Below the pieces are notes generated by a model that ran no database searches, was not told the DNA's origin, and saw nothing but the letters and a program-made list of their open reading frames with translations. Positions 1-9,115 of a DNA stretch of 64,000 nucleotides are shown here, piece by piece (within the stretch, counting starts at the first letter, position 1; each line of letters opens with the position of its first letter). Position numbers and translations under genes: made by a program. Source of the stretch: Nocardia pseudobrasiliensis NBRC 108224. Its GTDB lineage: Bacteria > Actinomycetota > Actinomycetes > Mycobacteriales > Mycobacteriaceae. The DNA is taken from contig NZ_BDBS01000047.1 of assembly GCF_001613105.1 (NCBI RefSeq), positions 38,743 through 102,742 of the forward strand, written 5' to 3'.

Positions 1-2
1 CG

Positions 3-314
3 GCGATGACCGACCCGCTGTTCATGCTGCTGCTCATGCAACAACTCGGCCCCGACTATCTGGTGTGGGACACCGCCGCCGAAATCGAGTTCAAAACCCC
101 CGGCCGCACCACACTCACCGCGACCATGCGGGTCCCGCCCGAGATCACCGACGATATCCGCCAGCGCGCCGCCGATGGCTCCAAGACGCTGACCTGGTTC
201 GAAACCCAGATCGTCGACACCCGCGGCCGGGTCGTGGCCGAGGTCCGCCGCCAGGTCTACGTCCGCCGCAAGGCCGAGGCGGGGATTCGCGAAACGCTCG
301 TGACGGAAATGTAA
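3..314 (+). CDS. DUF4442-type hotdog-fold protein, C-terminal part
   Basis: About 103 codons are visible and the frame is open to the window edge. No ribosome-binding site can be seen before the ATG at base 6, so this is probably the 3' end of a longer gene. The text (AAEIEFKTPGRTTLTATMRV, then ETQIVDTRGRVVAEV near the end) resembles DUF4442 proteins, hotdog-fold relatives of acyl-CoA thioesterases of roughly 150 residues. The role is not established; thioesterase-like is inference. The next gene follows in the same direction after 75 bp. Confidence 0.6.
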   Translation, partial: AMTDPLFMLLLMQQLGPDYLVWDTAAEIEFKTPGRTTLTATMRVPPEITDDIRQRAADGSKTLTWFETQIVDTRGRVVAEVRRQVYVRRKAEAGIRETLVTEM

Positions 315-389
315 CCGACCGGCCGTTTTGCCAGTGTTACCGTTCGGCTATCGGCCGGCGCGCGGCCCCGGATGCGGGAGGCGAGGCGA

Positions 390-1337
390 ATGACGAGGTC
401 ATGGCGGACGCTGGGGAATGGTCAACTGGTCCGGCTGCGTGACGATATCGAATTCCGGCGGTACAACGGCCGCCGACCGGGCCGGGGTCTCGAGGTGACC
501 TCCGCCGACGGCACCCGCCTGCACGTCGAGGTCTCCGGTCCCCGCGACGGCTATCCCATTCTGCTCAGCCACGGTATGTGCGCCTGTATCGACTACTGGG
601 CGAACCAGATCGAGGAACTGTCCCTGGAGTATCGCGTGATCGCCTACGACCAGCGCGGCCACGGACACAGCGCGCGACCGCGCCGCAGCGGTTTCACCGT
701 CCGCCATCTCGGCGACGACCTCGACGCGGTCCTCGAGGCCACGCTGCGCCCGGGCGAGCGCGCCCTCGTCGCGGGACATTCGCTGGGCGGCATAGCGATT
801 CAGTCCTGGGCGCATCGCCATCCCGAGGCCGTGCGCCGCCGCGCCGACACCATCGCCCTGCTGAACACCGCCGCGGGCGATCTGCTGTACGGCTCGGATC
901 TGCTGCCCATCCGCCTGCCGCGCTCGGTCACCTTCGGCCTGCTCGGCTCGACCCCGATGCCGACCCGCATGCCGGGCCGGACCGCCCTGCTCACCTCGGT
1001 CGTCATGTCCCGCTCGGCCTCTCCCGCCGCCCGAGCGTTGCTGCAGGAGCAGGTCCTGACCACCTCCGTGGCCACCCGGCGCGGTTTCGCGGGCGATCTG
1101 CGGAAGTTGCGCTCGGGCAGCCTCGATCCCGCGGGTCTGGTCGCGCCGACCCTGGTCATCGGCAGTGTCGACGACCGCGTCATCCCGATCCGGCAGTCCT
1201 ACACCCTGGCCGAACGCCTACCCGATCTGATCGGCGTGATCGAACTGCCCGGCGGCCACAACGGACCATTGGAACAGCGGGTCGAGGTCAACCGTCAGCT
1301 GCGTCGATTGGCCAAAATGGGTACCGCCACCGACTGA
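390..1337 (+). CDS. alpha/beta hydrolase
   Basis: A 315-residue soluble alpha/beta-hydrolase fold protein. The nucleophile elbow is AGHSLGG, with HGMCACIDYW as the oxyanion-side HG motif, GSVDDRVIP carrying the likely acid, and PGGHNGP carrying the catalytic histidine, so the triad looks complete. Esterase, lipase and epoxide-hydrolase relatives share this layout and the substrate cannot be read from sequence. The ATG at 390 is preferred over 372 because GGGAGGCGAGG lies just before it. The gene converges with the MATE gene, the stop codons being only 7 bp apart. Confidence 0.85.
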   Translation: MTRSWRTLGNGQLVRLRDDIEFRRYNGRRPGRGLEVTSADGTRLHVEVSGPRDGYPILLSHGMCACIDYWANQIEELSLEYRVIAYDQRGHGHSARPRRSGFTVRHLGDDLDAVLEATLRPGERALVAGHSLGGIAIQSWAHRHPEAVRRRADTIALLNTAAGDLLYGSDLLPIRLPRSVTFGLLGSTPMPTRMPGRTALLTSVVMSRSASPAARALLQEQVLTTSVATRRGFAGDLRKLRSGSLDPAGLVAPTLVIGSVDDRVIPIRQSYTLAERLPDLIGVIELPGGHNGPLEQRVEVNRQLRRLAKMGTATD

Positions 1338-1344
1338 CGCGGCG

Positions 1345-2730
1345 CTATCGGCTCGCAAGCGGCTCCGCCGCAACCCGATTCGCCGGGCGAAGGCGCAGCT
1401 GGGTGCCGTGGATCATCAGGACGGCCGCGGTCGCGAGACCCAGGGACAATCCGCACCACACGCCCGCCACGCCGAAACCCAAGGGATAGGCCAGGATCAG
1501 GGCCGCGGGCAGCGCGACCAGCCAGTAGCCGATGGCCGAGAGACCGAAGCCCAGGGCGGTGCGGCCCTCGCCGCGCAGCAGGCCGACGCCGAGATTCTGA
1601 CCCGCGTCGAAGAACTGCAGCACGGCGGCGAGGGTGAGCAGGGTGTGGGCGATGGCCAGCGCCGCGGCGCTTTCGGCATCGGTAGCGACGAGGAACGGGC
1701 GCAGCACGACATCCGGGATCGTGAGGTAGCACAGCGCGCTCAGCGCGGGGGCGATGGCCGCGTAACGGACGGACTGCCGCACCAGACCGCTTGCGCGAGC
1801 GAGGTTTTCACTGCCGATGGCCGCGCTGATCAGAGTGGACGCACCGTGGGAAAGGCCGGTCGCCACCTGCAGCACGATGTAAACCATCTGCGACACCACG
1901 CTGTGGGCGGCCAGCGCGGCCGGGCCGAAGGTGCCCGCGACCAATCCGAGGGCCGAGAAGATGCCCGCCTCGGAACCGAACGTCAGCGAGATCGGGACGC
2001 CCAGGCGCACCAGGGCACGGACCGTCGGGCGCGGTGCGGACAGAATGCGTAGCGACAGTCCGGCGCCCAGTTCGGGATCGCGGCGCAGGATCGTCCACAA
2101 CACGGCCGTTGCGAGCAGGTAGCCGGTCGAGGTCGCCACGCCCAGGCCGGGAAGGCCGAGGGCGGGCCAGACACCCCAGCCGTGCGTCAGAACCGTTGCC
2201 AGCGCGGCATTGACGCCCACCCAGCCGATGGCCACCAGCGCCTGCGCGCGCGGTCGCCGCATCCCGATCGAATACGAGCGCAGCGCCTGAAACCACAGAT
2301 ACGGCACCACGCCCGGGGCCAGCGCGACGATCATGGGCCGGGCCGCGGCCAGCACGGCCGCGTCCTGTCCGAACCACTGCAGCGTCCAGCCCAGCCCGAT
2401 CAGCGCCAGCGCGCCCGCGCCACCGGCGACCGTCGCGATGAGCAGACTCGCGCGCAGTACCTGACGAACATCGAAATCGGCTGCGATGCCGTCTTTTTCG
2501 TCACGTCCGGCCGCCGCGGCGACGTGATTCTCGGTGCCGATGATCAATCCGACGCACAGCGAGCGAATCTGGTTGAACAGCAACAGCGCCAGCCCGCCCG
2601 CCGCCACCTGCCGTACCCCGAGCGTCGCCATCAGCGCGACATTGGTGGTCGACACCGCCACCTGGGCCAGTTGCGCCACCGAAACCAGCGCGGCGAGTAC
2701 GGTCAGTCCGCTGCCCACCCGGCGAGCCAC
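1345..2730 (-). CDS. MATE family efflux transporter
   Basis: An integral membrane protein of about 461 residues with some twelve hydrophobic segments in two homologous halves, the plan of the MATE/DinF family of cation-coupled drug or metabolite exporters. Typical elements are the N-terminal GLIIGTENHVAAAAGRDEK region and the segment starting LGVPISLTFGSEA near the middle. The frame is open to a GTG at 2745, but GGAGG followed 8 bp later by a GTG at 2730 (VARRVGSG) makes 2730 the better start. It is divergent from the methyltransferase gene; the shared 190-bp spacer includes an AT-richer patch around 2835-2850 that probably holds the promoters. Substrate unknown. Confidence 0.85.
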   Translation of the reverse strand: MARRVGSGLTVLAALVSVAQLAQVAVSTTNVALMATLGVRQVAAGGLALLLFNQIRSLCVGLIIGTENHVAAAAGRDEKDGIAADFDVRQVLRASLLIATVAGGAGALALIGLGWTLQWFGQDAAVLAAARPMIVALAPGVVPYLWFQALRSYSIGMRRPRAQALVAIGWVGVNAALATVLTHGWGVWPALGLPGLGVATSTGYLLATAVLWTILRRDPELGAGLSLRILSAPRPTVRALVRLGVPISLTFGSEAGIFSALGLVAGTFGPAALAAHSVVSQMVYIVLQVATGLSHGASTLISAAIGSENLARASGLVRQSVRYAAIAPALSALCYLTIPDVVLRPFLVATDAESAAALAIAHTLLTLAAVLQFFDAGQNLGVGLLRGEGRTALGFGLSAIGYWLVALPAALILAYPLGFGVAGVWCGLSLGLATAAVLMIHGTQLRLRPANRVAAEPLASR

Positions 2731-2920
2731 CCACACCACCTCCACTCGAATCGGAACGCAAAACGCATGGTGGAGCTGGGAACTGCCGGAACGGGGTCGC
2801 CGGTACGCCGGCGAACGGACGCGATATCCTTCCGAGCAGTATAGATAGCCTTGCAGTAGCTGTAGGCGCTTCGGCGTCGAATCTCTCTCACCTCACGTAT
2901 CCGCTCGAGCAGGAGGACGT

Positions 2921-3661
2921 ATGGATTGGGAACGGTGGCAGCGCAGCTGGGACCGTCAGCAGGAGCTGTATCTGCCCGATCGCGAGGAGCGATTCCGGGT
3001 GATGCTCGATGTCGTCGAGGCCGTGGCCGGTCCGACGCCCCGCGTGCTCGACCTGGCCTGCGGCACCGGCAGTATCAGCCGTCGGCTGTTCGCGCGACTG
3101 CCCCACGCCACCTCGATCGGAGTGGATCTGGATCCGGCGCTGCTCACGATCGCGCGCGGATCCTTCGCCGATGATCCGCGCATCCGGCTCGTCAGCGCCG
3201 ATCTGCACGCGCCCGACTGGATCGCGGAGATGCCCGACGAGCCCTTCGACGCAGTGGTCACCGCGACCGCGCTGCACTGGCTCACCACCCCGCCGCTGCT
3301 GCGGCTCTACGCCGATCTGGCGAAACTGCTTCGCCCGGGCGGGGTTTTCCTCAACGCCGACCACATGCCCGAACCGGGACGACCGCTGCTGCACGCCGCG
3401 GACGACAACATCCGGCGGACCTATCAGGACCGCGCCCGCGGCGCGGGCGCGCTGGACTGGGAGGGCTGGTGGGCGGCCGCGGCGGCGGAACCGAATTTGG
3501 CCGACGCCGTCTCCGCCAGCCAGGAGATCTACGGCACCGACGACAGCGGCGACACCCACCCGGCCGACTGGCATATCGCCCGCCTGCTGGAATCCGGCTT
3601 CCTCGAGGCCGGCGTGGTCTGGCGCTGCTTCGGCGACGCCATGGTGGCCGCCATTCGATAG
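2921..3661 (+). CDS. class I SAM-dependent methyltransferase
   Basis: A 246-residue soluble methyltransferase. The SAM-binding glycine motif I is VLDLACGTGSISRRL (about residues 43-57), followed by an acidic motif II (IGVDLD) and a motif III-IV region (DAVVTATALHWL). The HWL segment recalls trans-aconitate 2-methyltransferase-like proteins, but the acceptor cannot be deduced. GGAGG lies 6 bp before the ATG. The gene stands alone, divergent from the MATE exporter, which could mean a shared regulatory region. Confidence 0.85.
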   Translation: MDWERWQRSWDRQQELYLPDREERFRVMLDVVEAVAGPTPRVLDLACGTGSISRRLFARLPHATSIGVDLDPALLTIARGSFADDPRIRLVSADLHAPDWIAEMPDEPFDAVVTATALHWLTTPPLLRLYADLAKLLRPGGVFLNADHMPEPGRPLLHAADDNIRRTYQDRARGAGALDWEGWWAAAAAEPNLADAVSASQEIYGTDDSGDTHPADWHIARLLESGFLEAGVVWRCFGDAMVAAIR

Positions 3662-3748
3662 GCATGACCCAGAAATCAGCGTGACGACGCGAGTGCGCCC
3701 TCCGGATTAGAGTGAGCCCCATACGAAGTGGGCGTGTCGGAGGCGCTG

Positions 3749-5548
3749 GTGGAACAAGTCTTTCAGGTCGACCTGCGCGGCATCGTCGACCTGCTCAGCC
3801 ACCATCTCTACGGCAGCCCGCGGGTGTACGTGCGCGAGTTGTTGCAGAACGCGGTGGACGCCGTCACCGCGCGCCGTGTCGCCGACACCCAGGCGCCCGC
3901 GCGGGTGTGGATCGAAACCCCCGAACGCACCGGTGACGGCAGTATCCGGGTGCACGACAGCGGTATCGGGCTGACCGAACCGGAAGTACACACGCTGCTG
4001 GCCACCATCGGGCGCAGCGGCAAGCGCGACGATCTCGGCTTCGCCCGGCACGAATTCCTGGGTCAGTTCGGAATCGGGCTGCTGTCCTGTTTCCTCGTCG
4101 CCGACGAGGCGCGGGTCCTGACCCGCTCGGCGCGCGGCGGGCCCACGGTGGCGTGGACCGGTTCGGCCGACGGCCGCTACCGGGTCGCCGTGGCCACCGA
4201 ACAGCGCGCCGAACCGGGCACCACGGTGATCCTGCTGCCTCGACAGGGTATGGAGCACTGGGTCACCGGCGATACGGTGACCGAATTGGCCACGCTGTTC
4301 GGCGGTATGCTGCCGCTCGAGGTCCTGGTGAACGGCCGCATCGTCACGCGGCCCGAATTACCTTGGCGTGCTCGATATTCCACGCCCGAAACGCGGAGGG
4401 CCGCACTGTGGGGCTACGCCGAGGAGACCTTCGGTTTCACCCCCTTCGCGACCATCGATCTGAGCTGCGCCGAATCGGGGGTCACCGGCGTCGCCTTCGT
4501 CCTGCCGCATGCCGCCAATCCGGCGGGCAAGGCCGGACATCGGGTCTACCTCAAGCGCATGTTGGTCTCGGAGAGCGTCACCGGCCTGCTTCCGGACTGG
4601 GCGTTCTTCGTCCGCTGCGTCATCGACACCGGCGAACTGCGTCCGACCGCCAGCCGCGAGGCCCTCTACGAGGACGATCTGCTGGAGGCCACCCGCGAGG
4701 CGATCGGCGCCCAGATCCGCGACTGGCTGGTGGAACTGTCCACCACCGATCCGGCGGGGCTCGCGGAGTTCCTGGACGTCCATCAGCTGGGAGTGAAGGC
4801 GCTCGCCCTCTACGACGACGAGATGCTGCGGTTGGTGGACCGCTGGCTGCCGGTGGAGACCAATGCCGGACGTCTGCCGCTGGCCGAATTCCGCCGCCGC
4901 TTCGGAACTTCGGTGCGCTACACGCCGTCGGTGGAGGAGTTCCGGCAGCTCTCGGCCGTATCCAGCGCACAGGGTCTGGGATTGGTGAACGGCGGCTATG
5001 CGTATATCACCGACATCCTCGAGCGGCTGCCCGCGCTCGATCCGGACATTCGCGTCGAGCGGCTCGATCCGAGTGAGCTGGCCACCCACTTCGATCTGGT
5101 GGATCCGGCCACCGAACTGGCGCTGCGCCCGTTCGTGAACACCGCCCAGCACGCCCTGGACCGGCTCGACTGCGAGGTCGTGCTGCGCACCTTCGAGCCG
5201 TCCTCGTTGGCGGCGCTGTATCTGCTCGATCGCGAGACCCAGCACCGAGCCGAACTGCGCAGTACCCGCGCGCTCGCCGACGACCTGTGGTCCGATGTGC
5301 TCGCGGCCTTCGACACCGCGACCGGACCCGACCGACCACAGTTGGTGCTCAATCAACGAAATCCGCTGGTGCGCAAGATATCCGGGATCGCCGAGGCGCG
5401 CCTGGCCACCATGGCGGTCGAGGCGCTCTATATCCAGGCGCTACTGCTCGGTCAGCATCCGCTGCGACCGGTCGACACCGCCCTGCTGAACCGCTCCTTC
5501 GCCGGTCTGCTCGACTGGGCCGTGCACGACAGCCGAGGCACGTTCTGA
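3749..5548 (+). CDS. HSP90-family (GHKL ATPase) protein
   Basis: About 599 residues, similar in length to HtpG but divergent. The N-terminal Bergerat ATP site is intact: RELLQNAVDAV (E30, N34, D37), HDSGIGLTEPEV (D70), an ATIGRSGK lid segment and GQFGIGLLSCFLVADE (about 105-120), matching the order in HtpG. Middle and C-terminal regions align only loosely with canonical HSP90, and no charged linker or C-terminal EEVD is visible. Start chosen at GTG 3749 because GGAGG lies 5 bp upstream and relatives begin at the FQVDLRGIVDLL motif; GTG 3728 and 3734 are alternatives. A TAGAGT box at 3708-3713 is a candidate -10. The stop overlaps the start of the TPR gene by one base, implying co-translation. 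Probably an ATP-driven chaperone for a dedicated client or partner; that role is inferred. Confidence 0.85.
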   Translation: MEQVFQVDLRGIVDLLSHHLYGSPRVYVRELLQNAVDAVTARRVADTQAPARVWIETPERTGDGSIRVHDSGIGLTEPEVHTLLATIGRSGKRDDLGFARHEFLGQFGIGLLSCFLVADEARVLTRSARGGPTVAWTGSADGRYRVAVATEQRAEPGTTVILLPRQGMEHWVTGDTVTELATLFGGMLPLEVLVNGRIVTRPELPWRARYSTPETRRAALWGYAEETFGFTPFATIDLSCAESGVTGVAFVLPHAANPAGKAGHRVYLKRMLVSESVTGLLPDWAFFVRCVIDTGELRPTASREALYEDDLLEATREAIGAQIRDWLVELSTTDPAGLAEFLDVHQLGVKALALYDDEMLRLVDRWLPVETNAGRLPLAEFRRRFGTSVRYTPSVEEFRQLSAVSSAQGLGLVNGGYAYITDILERLPALDPDIRVERLDPSELATHFDLVDPATELALRPFVNTAQHALDRLDCEVVLRTFEPSSLAALYLLDRETQHRAELRSTRALADDLWSDVLAAFDTATGPDRPQLVLNQRNPLVRKISGIAEARLATMAVEALYIQALLLGQHPLRPVDTALLNRSFAGLLDWAVHDSRGTF

Positions 5549-8349
5549 TGTCGCATTCCGAACATCATCTGTACCAATTACTCGGCCAGGCAGATCAACT
5601 CGAATACGGCGACAGCAAAGACGCACTGCTGGAACAGGTTCTGCGGCATGCCGAGGCGGGCGGGCACACCCGAATCGCCTTCGACACCCGGATGCGGCTG
5701 GTGCAGTCCTACACCCTCGGCATGCACCCGGCCAAACTCTTCGTCCCGTTCGCGCGCTGTCTGGCCGATTACGATCGCGATCCGGCGACCTATGAACCGT
5801 GGGTGACGCACACTCTGCGCTGGTACTTCAAATACGCGGTGAACGCGCTCACCGATTTTCCGGAGGTGCCCGCCGACAAGGCGCTGGCCGCACTGGATCA
5901 GATGGAGCGTCGCTACCGCGTGGAGGGACAGAGCCTGCACGCGGTCTACGCCGCCCGCCACCGCGTGGCCGCCCATATCGGCGACTACGCGGCCGCCGAC
6001 CGGTGGTACGAGAAGTGGTGCACCACACCGCGAGACGAGAACTCCGACTGCGAGGGCTGCGATCCGTCCAGCAAGGCGGTCTATCTCGTCGAGCGCGGCC
6101 GCGACGCCGACGCCGACGCCCTGGCCACGCCGGTCCTGCAGGGTGAGCTGACCTGTCACGAGCAGCCGCAGCACATCCTGTCCACCCTGCTGCTGGCGTA
6201 TCTGCGCACCGGGCAGTTCGAACGGGCCCGCAGCGCACACCGCCGGGCCTATCGCGTGCTGCGCACCCGCCCGCAGAGCCTCGACGATATCGGCGCGCAT
6301 CTGGAGTTCTGCGCCCTGTCGGGCAATCAGGCCCGCGGCCTCGAACTGCTCGACCGGCATCTCGGCTGGCTGGATCGCGCGCCGAATCCCCTCGCCGCCA
6401 TGCGTTTCGCCGCCGCGGCGGCGCTGCTGCTGCGCACCGTCGTCGCGGCGGGGCACGAGACGACGACCGTGCGCCGACCCGCGCACGGGGAACGCCCGGT
6501 CGCCGACGCGACGGTCTCGGCGTTGCGCGCGGAGCTGACCGGCGAGGCCCTCGCGATCGCCGCGCGCTTCGATCGACGCAATGGCACCAACCATCAGACC
6601 ACGCTCGTGCGGGCCGTACTGGACCGCGAACCCCTCGTGGACCGGCTGCCGCTGTCACCCGGCGCGCAGCTGCGCGCACTGCCAGCGGCCGCGTATCCCG
6701 CGGCGCGCGAACCGGAAACACCCGGGCGCACCGCCGCGGAGATCATCGAGCGCGCCGAACACGCCCTGGGTCGCTACGACGAGGAGACCGCCGCGGCGCT
6801 GCTGCGGCGGTTGGATCCGACCGACGATCCGGCGCTCGCGGCGCGAACGACCGTCCTGCGCGCCCGGCTCGCGACCGATCCGGCCGATGCGGAGCGCGGC
6901 TTACGCCGTGCCGCGGCGGAATTCGCCGCGTTGGGCGATGAGAACCAACAGCAGGCCAATCTGGGCCGACTCGGTGTCCTCCTGTGCGAGCGCGGTGCGA
7001 TCGATGCGGGACTGACACTGCTGCGGACCGCGTACGACCATCTGACCCGGCATGGGAACGATACCGAAAAGCTGCTTGGCACAACGCGGCTCGCGGCGGG
7101 CCTAGCCGTGGCCGACCATATCGACGAGGCGCTGCCGTTGCTCGCCGCCGCGGCTTACCTCGCCGCCGCCTCCGGCGATCCCGTGGCCATCGGCGATGTC
7201 GCCGCAGAGCGGATGTCCCTGCCCGCCCGCGATTCCGACGAACGGGCCGAGGCCATCGCGGCGGCTCGGCGCGCGCTGTCGGCATTCCGGGAGGCCGACC
7301 TTCCCCTGCTGTGCATCGCCGCGGCCCAACGACTGTCCCGATTACAGTGGGAGAACGGCGATCCCGAGGCGGCCCTCGCGGCCGCGGACCAGGCGTTGGC
7401 CGCCCTGCCCCCGGACGCCCCGGACGACTATCGGTTCGCCGCGTACGGCCTGCGCGGCACGCTGCTCAATCAAGCGGGCCGCGCGGCCGAGGCGATCGCC
7501 GATCTGCGCACCGCCATCGCCGCCGGACTGCGCCACGGCATCGCCGAAGTTCCCTTCCGCCAATGGGATCTGGCGGCCGCCTATCGCGCGACCGGACAGC
7601 TGCTCGATGCCACGGATCTGGCCGAGGACGCGGTGGACGGTCTGACCGCGATCGATCAGACCGAGGCGGCGCAGCACTGCCGCTATCTGCTCGCCGGTCT
7701 GCACCGCGATCTGCGCGAATACGAGCCGGCCCTCACCCTATTGGAGCAGATTGCCGAATTCGCGAGGGACAGCGGGGATCTCGACGCCGAGGGCAGGGCG
7801 CTGACCGAGGCGGCCGCGGTGCTGGATCTCTTGGACCGCGACGACCTCGCCGCGCAGCGCCATCGGGAGGCCGGTGAGGTGTTCCGGCGGGCGGGTAATC
7901 TCGCGCGGCTCACCCGCTGTCGCACCAGCGAAGCGATGTCGTGGCGCTGGGCCGGTGATTTCGACGCGGCGGCCGCGGCCCTGGCCGAGGCCGAACAGGC
8001 GCTGCGCGAACTCGCGGCCACCGATACCGAGCCGAATCTGCTGGCCTGGCATCGAGCCGAACTGAGCCACACCACATCCCGCGTGCTGTTCGGCAGCGGG
8101 CGCGCCGAGGAGGCCGAACCGCACGCCGCCGCCGCGGCCGCCGGATATCGCGAACTCGGCTACGCGGCCGATGCCGCGCGCGCCGAACTGGTGCACGGCC
8201 GGATCCTGTTGGAGCTGGGCCGTCCGGACCGGGCCGTCGCGGTCCTCGGCCGGGCGTTGGCCGAGGTCGAGGCGGACGACCCGGTGCATCCGGTGCTCAC
8301 CGATGCCCTGGGCGCGGCCCGCGATCAGTGCACCGGGAAATCGAAGTAG
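5548..8349 (+). CDS. tetratricopeptide-repeat protein paired with HSP90-like ATPase
   Basis: A 933-residue soluble protein made almost entirely of helical repeats of TPR type, for example QFERARSAHRRAYRVL, GRAAEAIADLRTAIAAGL and GRPDRAVAVLGRALAEVE, very rich in Ala, Arg and Leu. An unusual cysteine group (C158, C168, C171, and C203 followed by H204) could bind a metal. No enzymatic domain, signal peptide or membrane segment is evident. The ATG at 5548 overlaps the HSP90 stop (ATGA), although the frame stays open further upstream. TPR proteins are the usual co-chaperone partners of HSP90 in eukaryotes, so a scaffold or client adaptor for the upstream ATPase is a reasonable inference. Its 3' end overlaps the convergent dipeptidase gene by 25 bp. 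Confidence 0.85.
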   Translation: MSHSEHHLYQLLGQADQLEYGDSKDALLEQVLRHAEAGGHTRIAFDTRMRLVQSYTLGMHPAKLFVPFARCLADYDRDPATYEPWVTHTLRWYFKYAVNALTDFPEVPADKALAALDQMERRYRVEGQSLHAVYAARHRVAAHIGDYAAADRWYEKWCTTPRDENSDCEGCDPSSKAVYLVERGRDADADALATPVLQGELTCHEQPQHILSTLLLAYLRTGQFERARSAHRRAYRVLRTRPQSLDDIGAHLEFCALSGNQARGLELLDRHLGWLDRAPNPLAAMRFAAAAALLLRTVVAAGHETTTVRRPAHGERPVADATVSALRAELTGEALAIAARFDRRNGTNHQTTLVRAVLDREPLVDRLPLSPGAQLRALPAAAYPAAREPETPGRTAAEIIERAEHALGRYDEETAAALLRRLDPTDDPALAARTTVLRARLATDPADAERGLRRAAAEFAALGDENQQQANLGRLGVLLCERGAIDAGLTLLRTAYDHLTRHGNDTEKLLGTTRLAAGLAVADHIDEALPLLAAAAYLAAASGDPVAIGDVAAERMSLPARDSDERAEAIAAARRALSAFREADLPLLCIAAAQRLSRLQWENGDPEAALAAADQALAALPPDAPDDYRFAAYGLRGTLLNQAGRAAEAIADLRTAIAAGLRHGIAEVPFRQWDLAAAYRATGQLLDATDLAEDAVDGLTAIDQTEAAQHCRYLLAGLHRDLREYEPALTLLEQIAEFARDSGDLDAEGRALTEAAAVLDLLDRDDLAAQRHREAGEVFRRAGNLARLTRCRTSEAMSWRWAGDFDAAAAALAEAEQALRELAATDTEPNLLAWHRAELSHTTSRVLFGSGRAEEAEPHAAAAAAGYRELGYAADAARAELVHGRILLELGRPDRAVAVLGRALAEVEADDPVHPVLTDALGAARDQCTGKSK

Positions 8350-9101
8350 GTATCGGGGAACGGCTCGTCGCGCAGCGTGAAATGCCACCACTCCTCGGGC
8401 AGATTCTTGAATCCGTGATCGGCCATGGCATCGCTCAGCAGCGCGCGCAGACCCCGCTGCGCCCCGCCGATCGCCGGGTTGGCGGTATGCGCCGCCGGAT
8501 CGAAACAGTCGAAACCCGTGCCGAAGTCGAGCGAATCGTCGTGAAATCGCTGCTCCGCGGGCAGGACACATTCGCGCAGCGCATCGCCGGGGTGATACTG
8601 CTCGGCCGTCGGCGCGGGCAGCGCGACGATGGTGAGATCCACCGTGCTGCCGCGGGTGTGGCCCGACTTCTCGGCAATGTACCCGTCGCGGAACAGATTC
8701 GACTTGTCGACGGTCGGGTAGAACTCCTGTTTCATCTTCATATCACCGAGATCGCGCGCCCAGGAGACGAATTGGTCGACCGCGCGCTGCGGCCGGTAGC
8801 AGTCGTAGGTCTTCAGGCTCAGATTCATCGGCCGCAGTTCGCGCTGCACCTCGGCCAGCGCCGCGGCGGCCTGCTTGGTCAGCAGGCATTTGGGGGCCTC
8901 GTAGCCGTTGATCCGGGAGCCGATGAAGTTGTGCTCGCCGAAATAGCGGGCATCCACCAGAATCGACGGATCGGCCTCGGTGACCGAGACGAAATCCGCC
9001 TCGCTCGGCCGCGGTTTCGCCGGATCGGCGCAGCCTCCGCCCAGTCCCACCACGCATATCAGCGTCAGCGACCCCACCCAGCGCGGTAACGACCTGCGCA
9101 T
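8325..9101 (-). CDS. VanX-like D-Ala-D-Ala dipeptidase, putative lipoprotein (peptidase M15D)
   Basis: A 258-residue protein with an N-terminal export signal ending in a lipobox-like GLGGGC, so probably a lipoprotein outside the membrane. The M15 zinc-peptidase motifs are present: SGHTRGSTVDLTIV supplies the first His and Asp, and EEWWHFTL supplies the catalytic Glu and last His. TYDCYRPQRAVDQF is the usual M15D substrate-site segment. Known family members cleave D-Ala-D-Ala or related dipeptides; here turnover of cell-wall peptides is more likely than glycopeptide resistance because no vanHA or vanRS genes are nearby. The ATG follows GGGAGAGGAG. It lies 14 bp after the epoxide hydrolase gene, probably in one operon. 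Confidence 0.85.
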   Translation of the reverse strand: MRRSLPRWVGSLTLICVVGLGGGCADPAKPRPSEADFVSVTEADPSILVDARYFGEHNFIGSRINGYEAPKCLLTKQAAAALAEVQRELRPMNLSLKTYDCYRPQRAVDQFVSWARDLGDMKMKQEFYPTVDKSNLFRDGYIAEKSGHTRGSTVDLTIVALPAPTAEQYHPGDALRECVLPAEQRFHDDSLDFGTGFDCFDPAAHTANPAIGGAQRGLRALLSDAMADHGFKNLPEEWWHFTLRDEPFPDTYFDFPVH

Positions 9102-9115
9102 GACTCTCCTCTCCC

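Noticed and set aside
5287..5547. In-frame N-terminal extension of the TPR protein
   Set aside because: It lies wholly inside the HSP90-like gene in another frame; the ATG overlapping the HSP90 stop is the natural coupled start.
8325..9101. Glycopeptide-resistance vanX
   Set aside because: The protein is a VanX-type dipeptidase with a lipoprotein signal, but no vanH, vanA or vanRS genes are present, so a resistance role is not supported.
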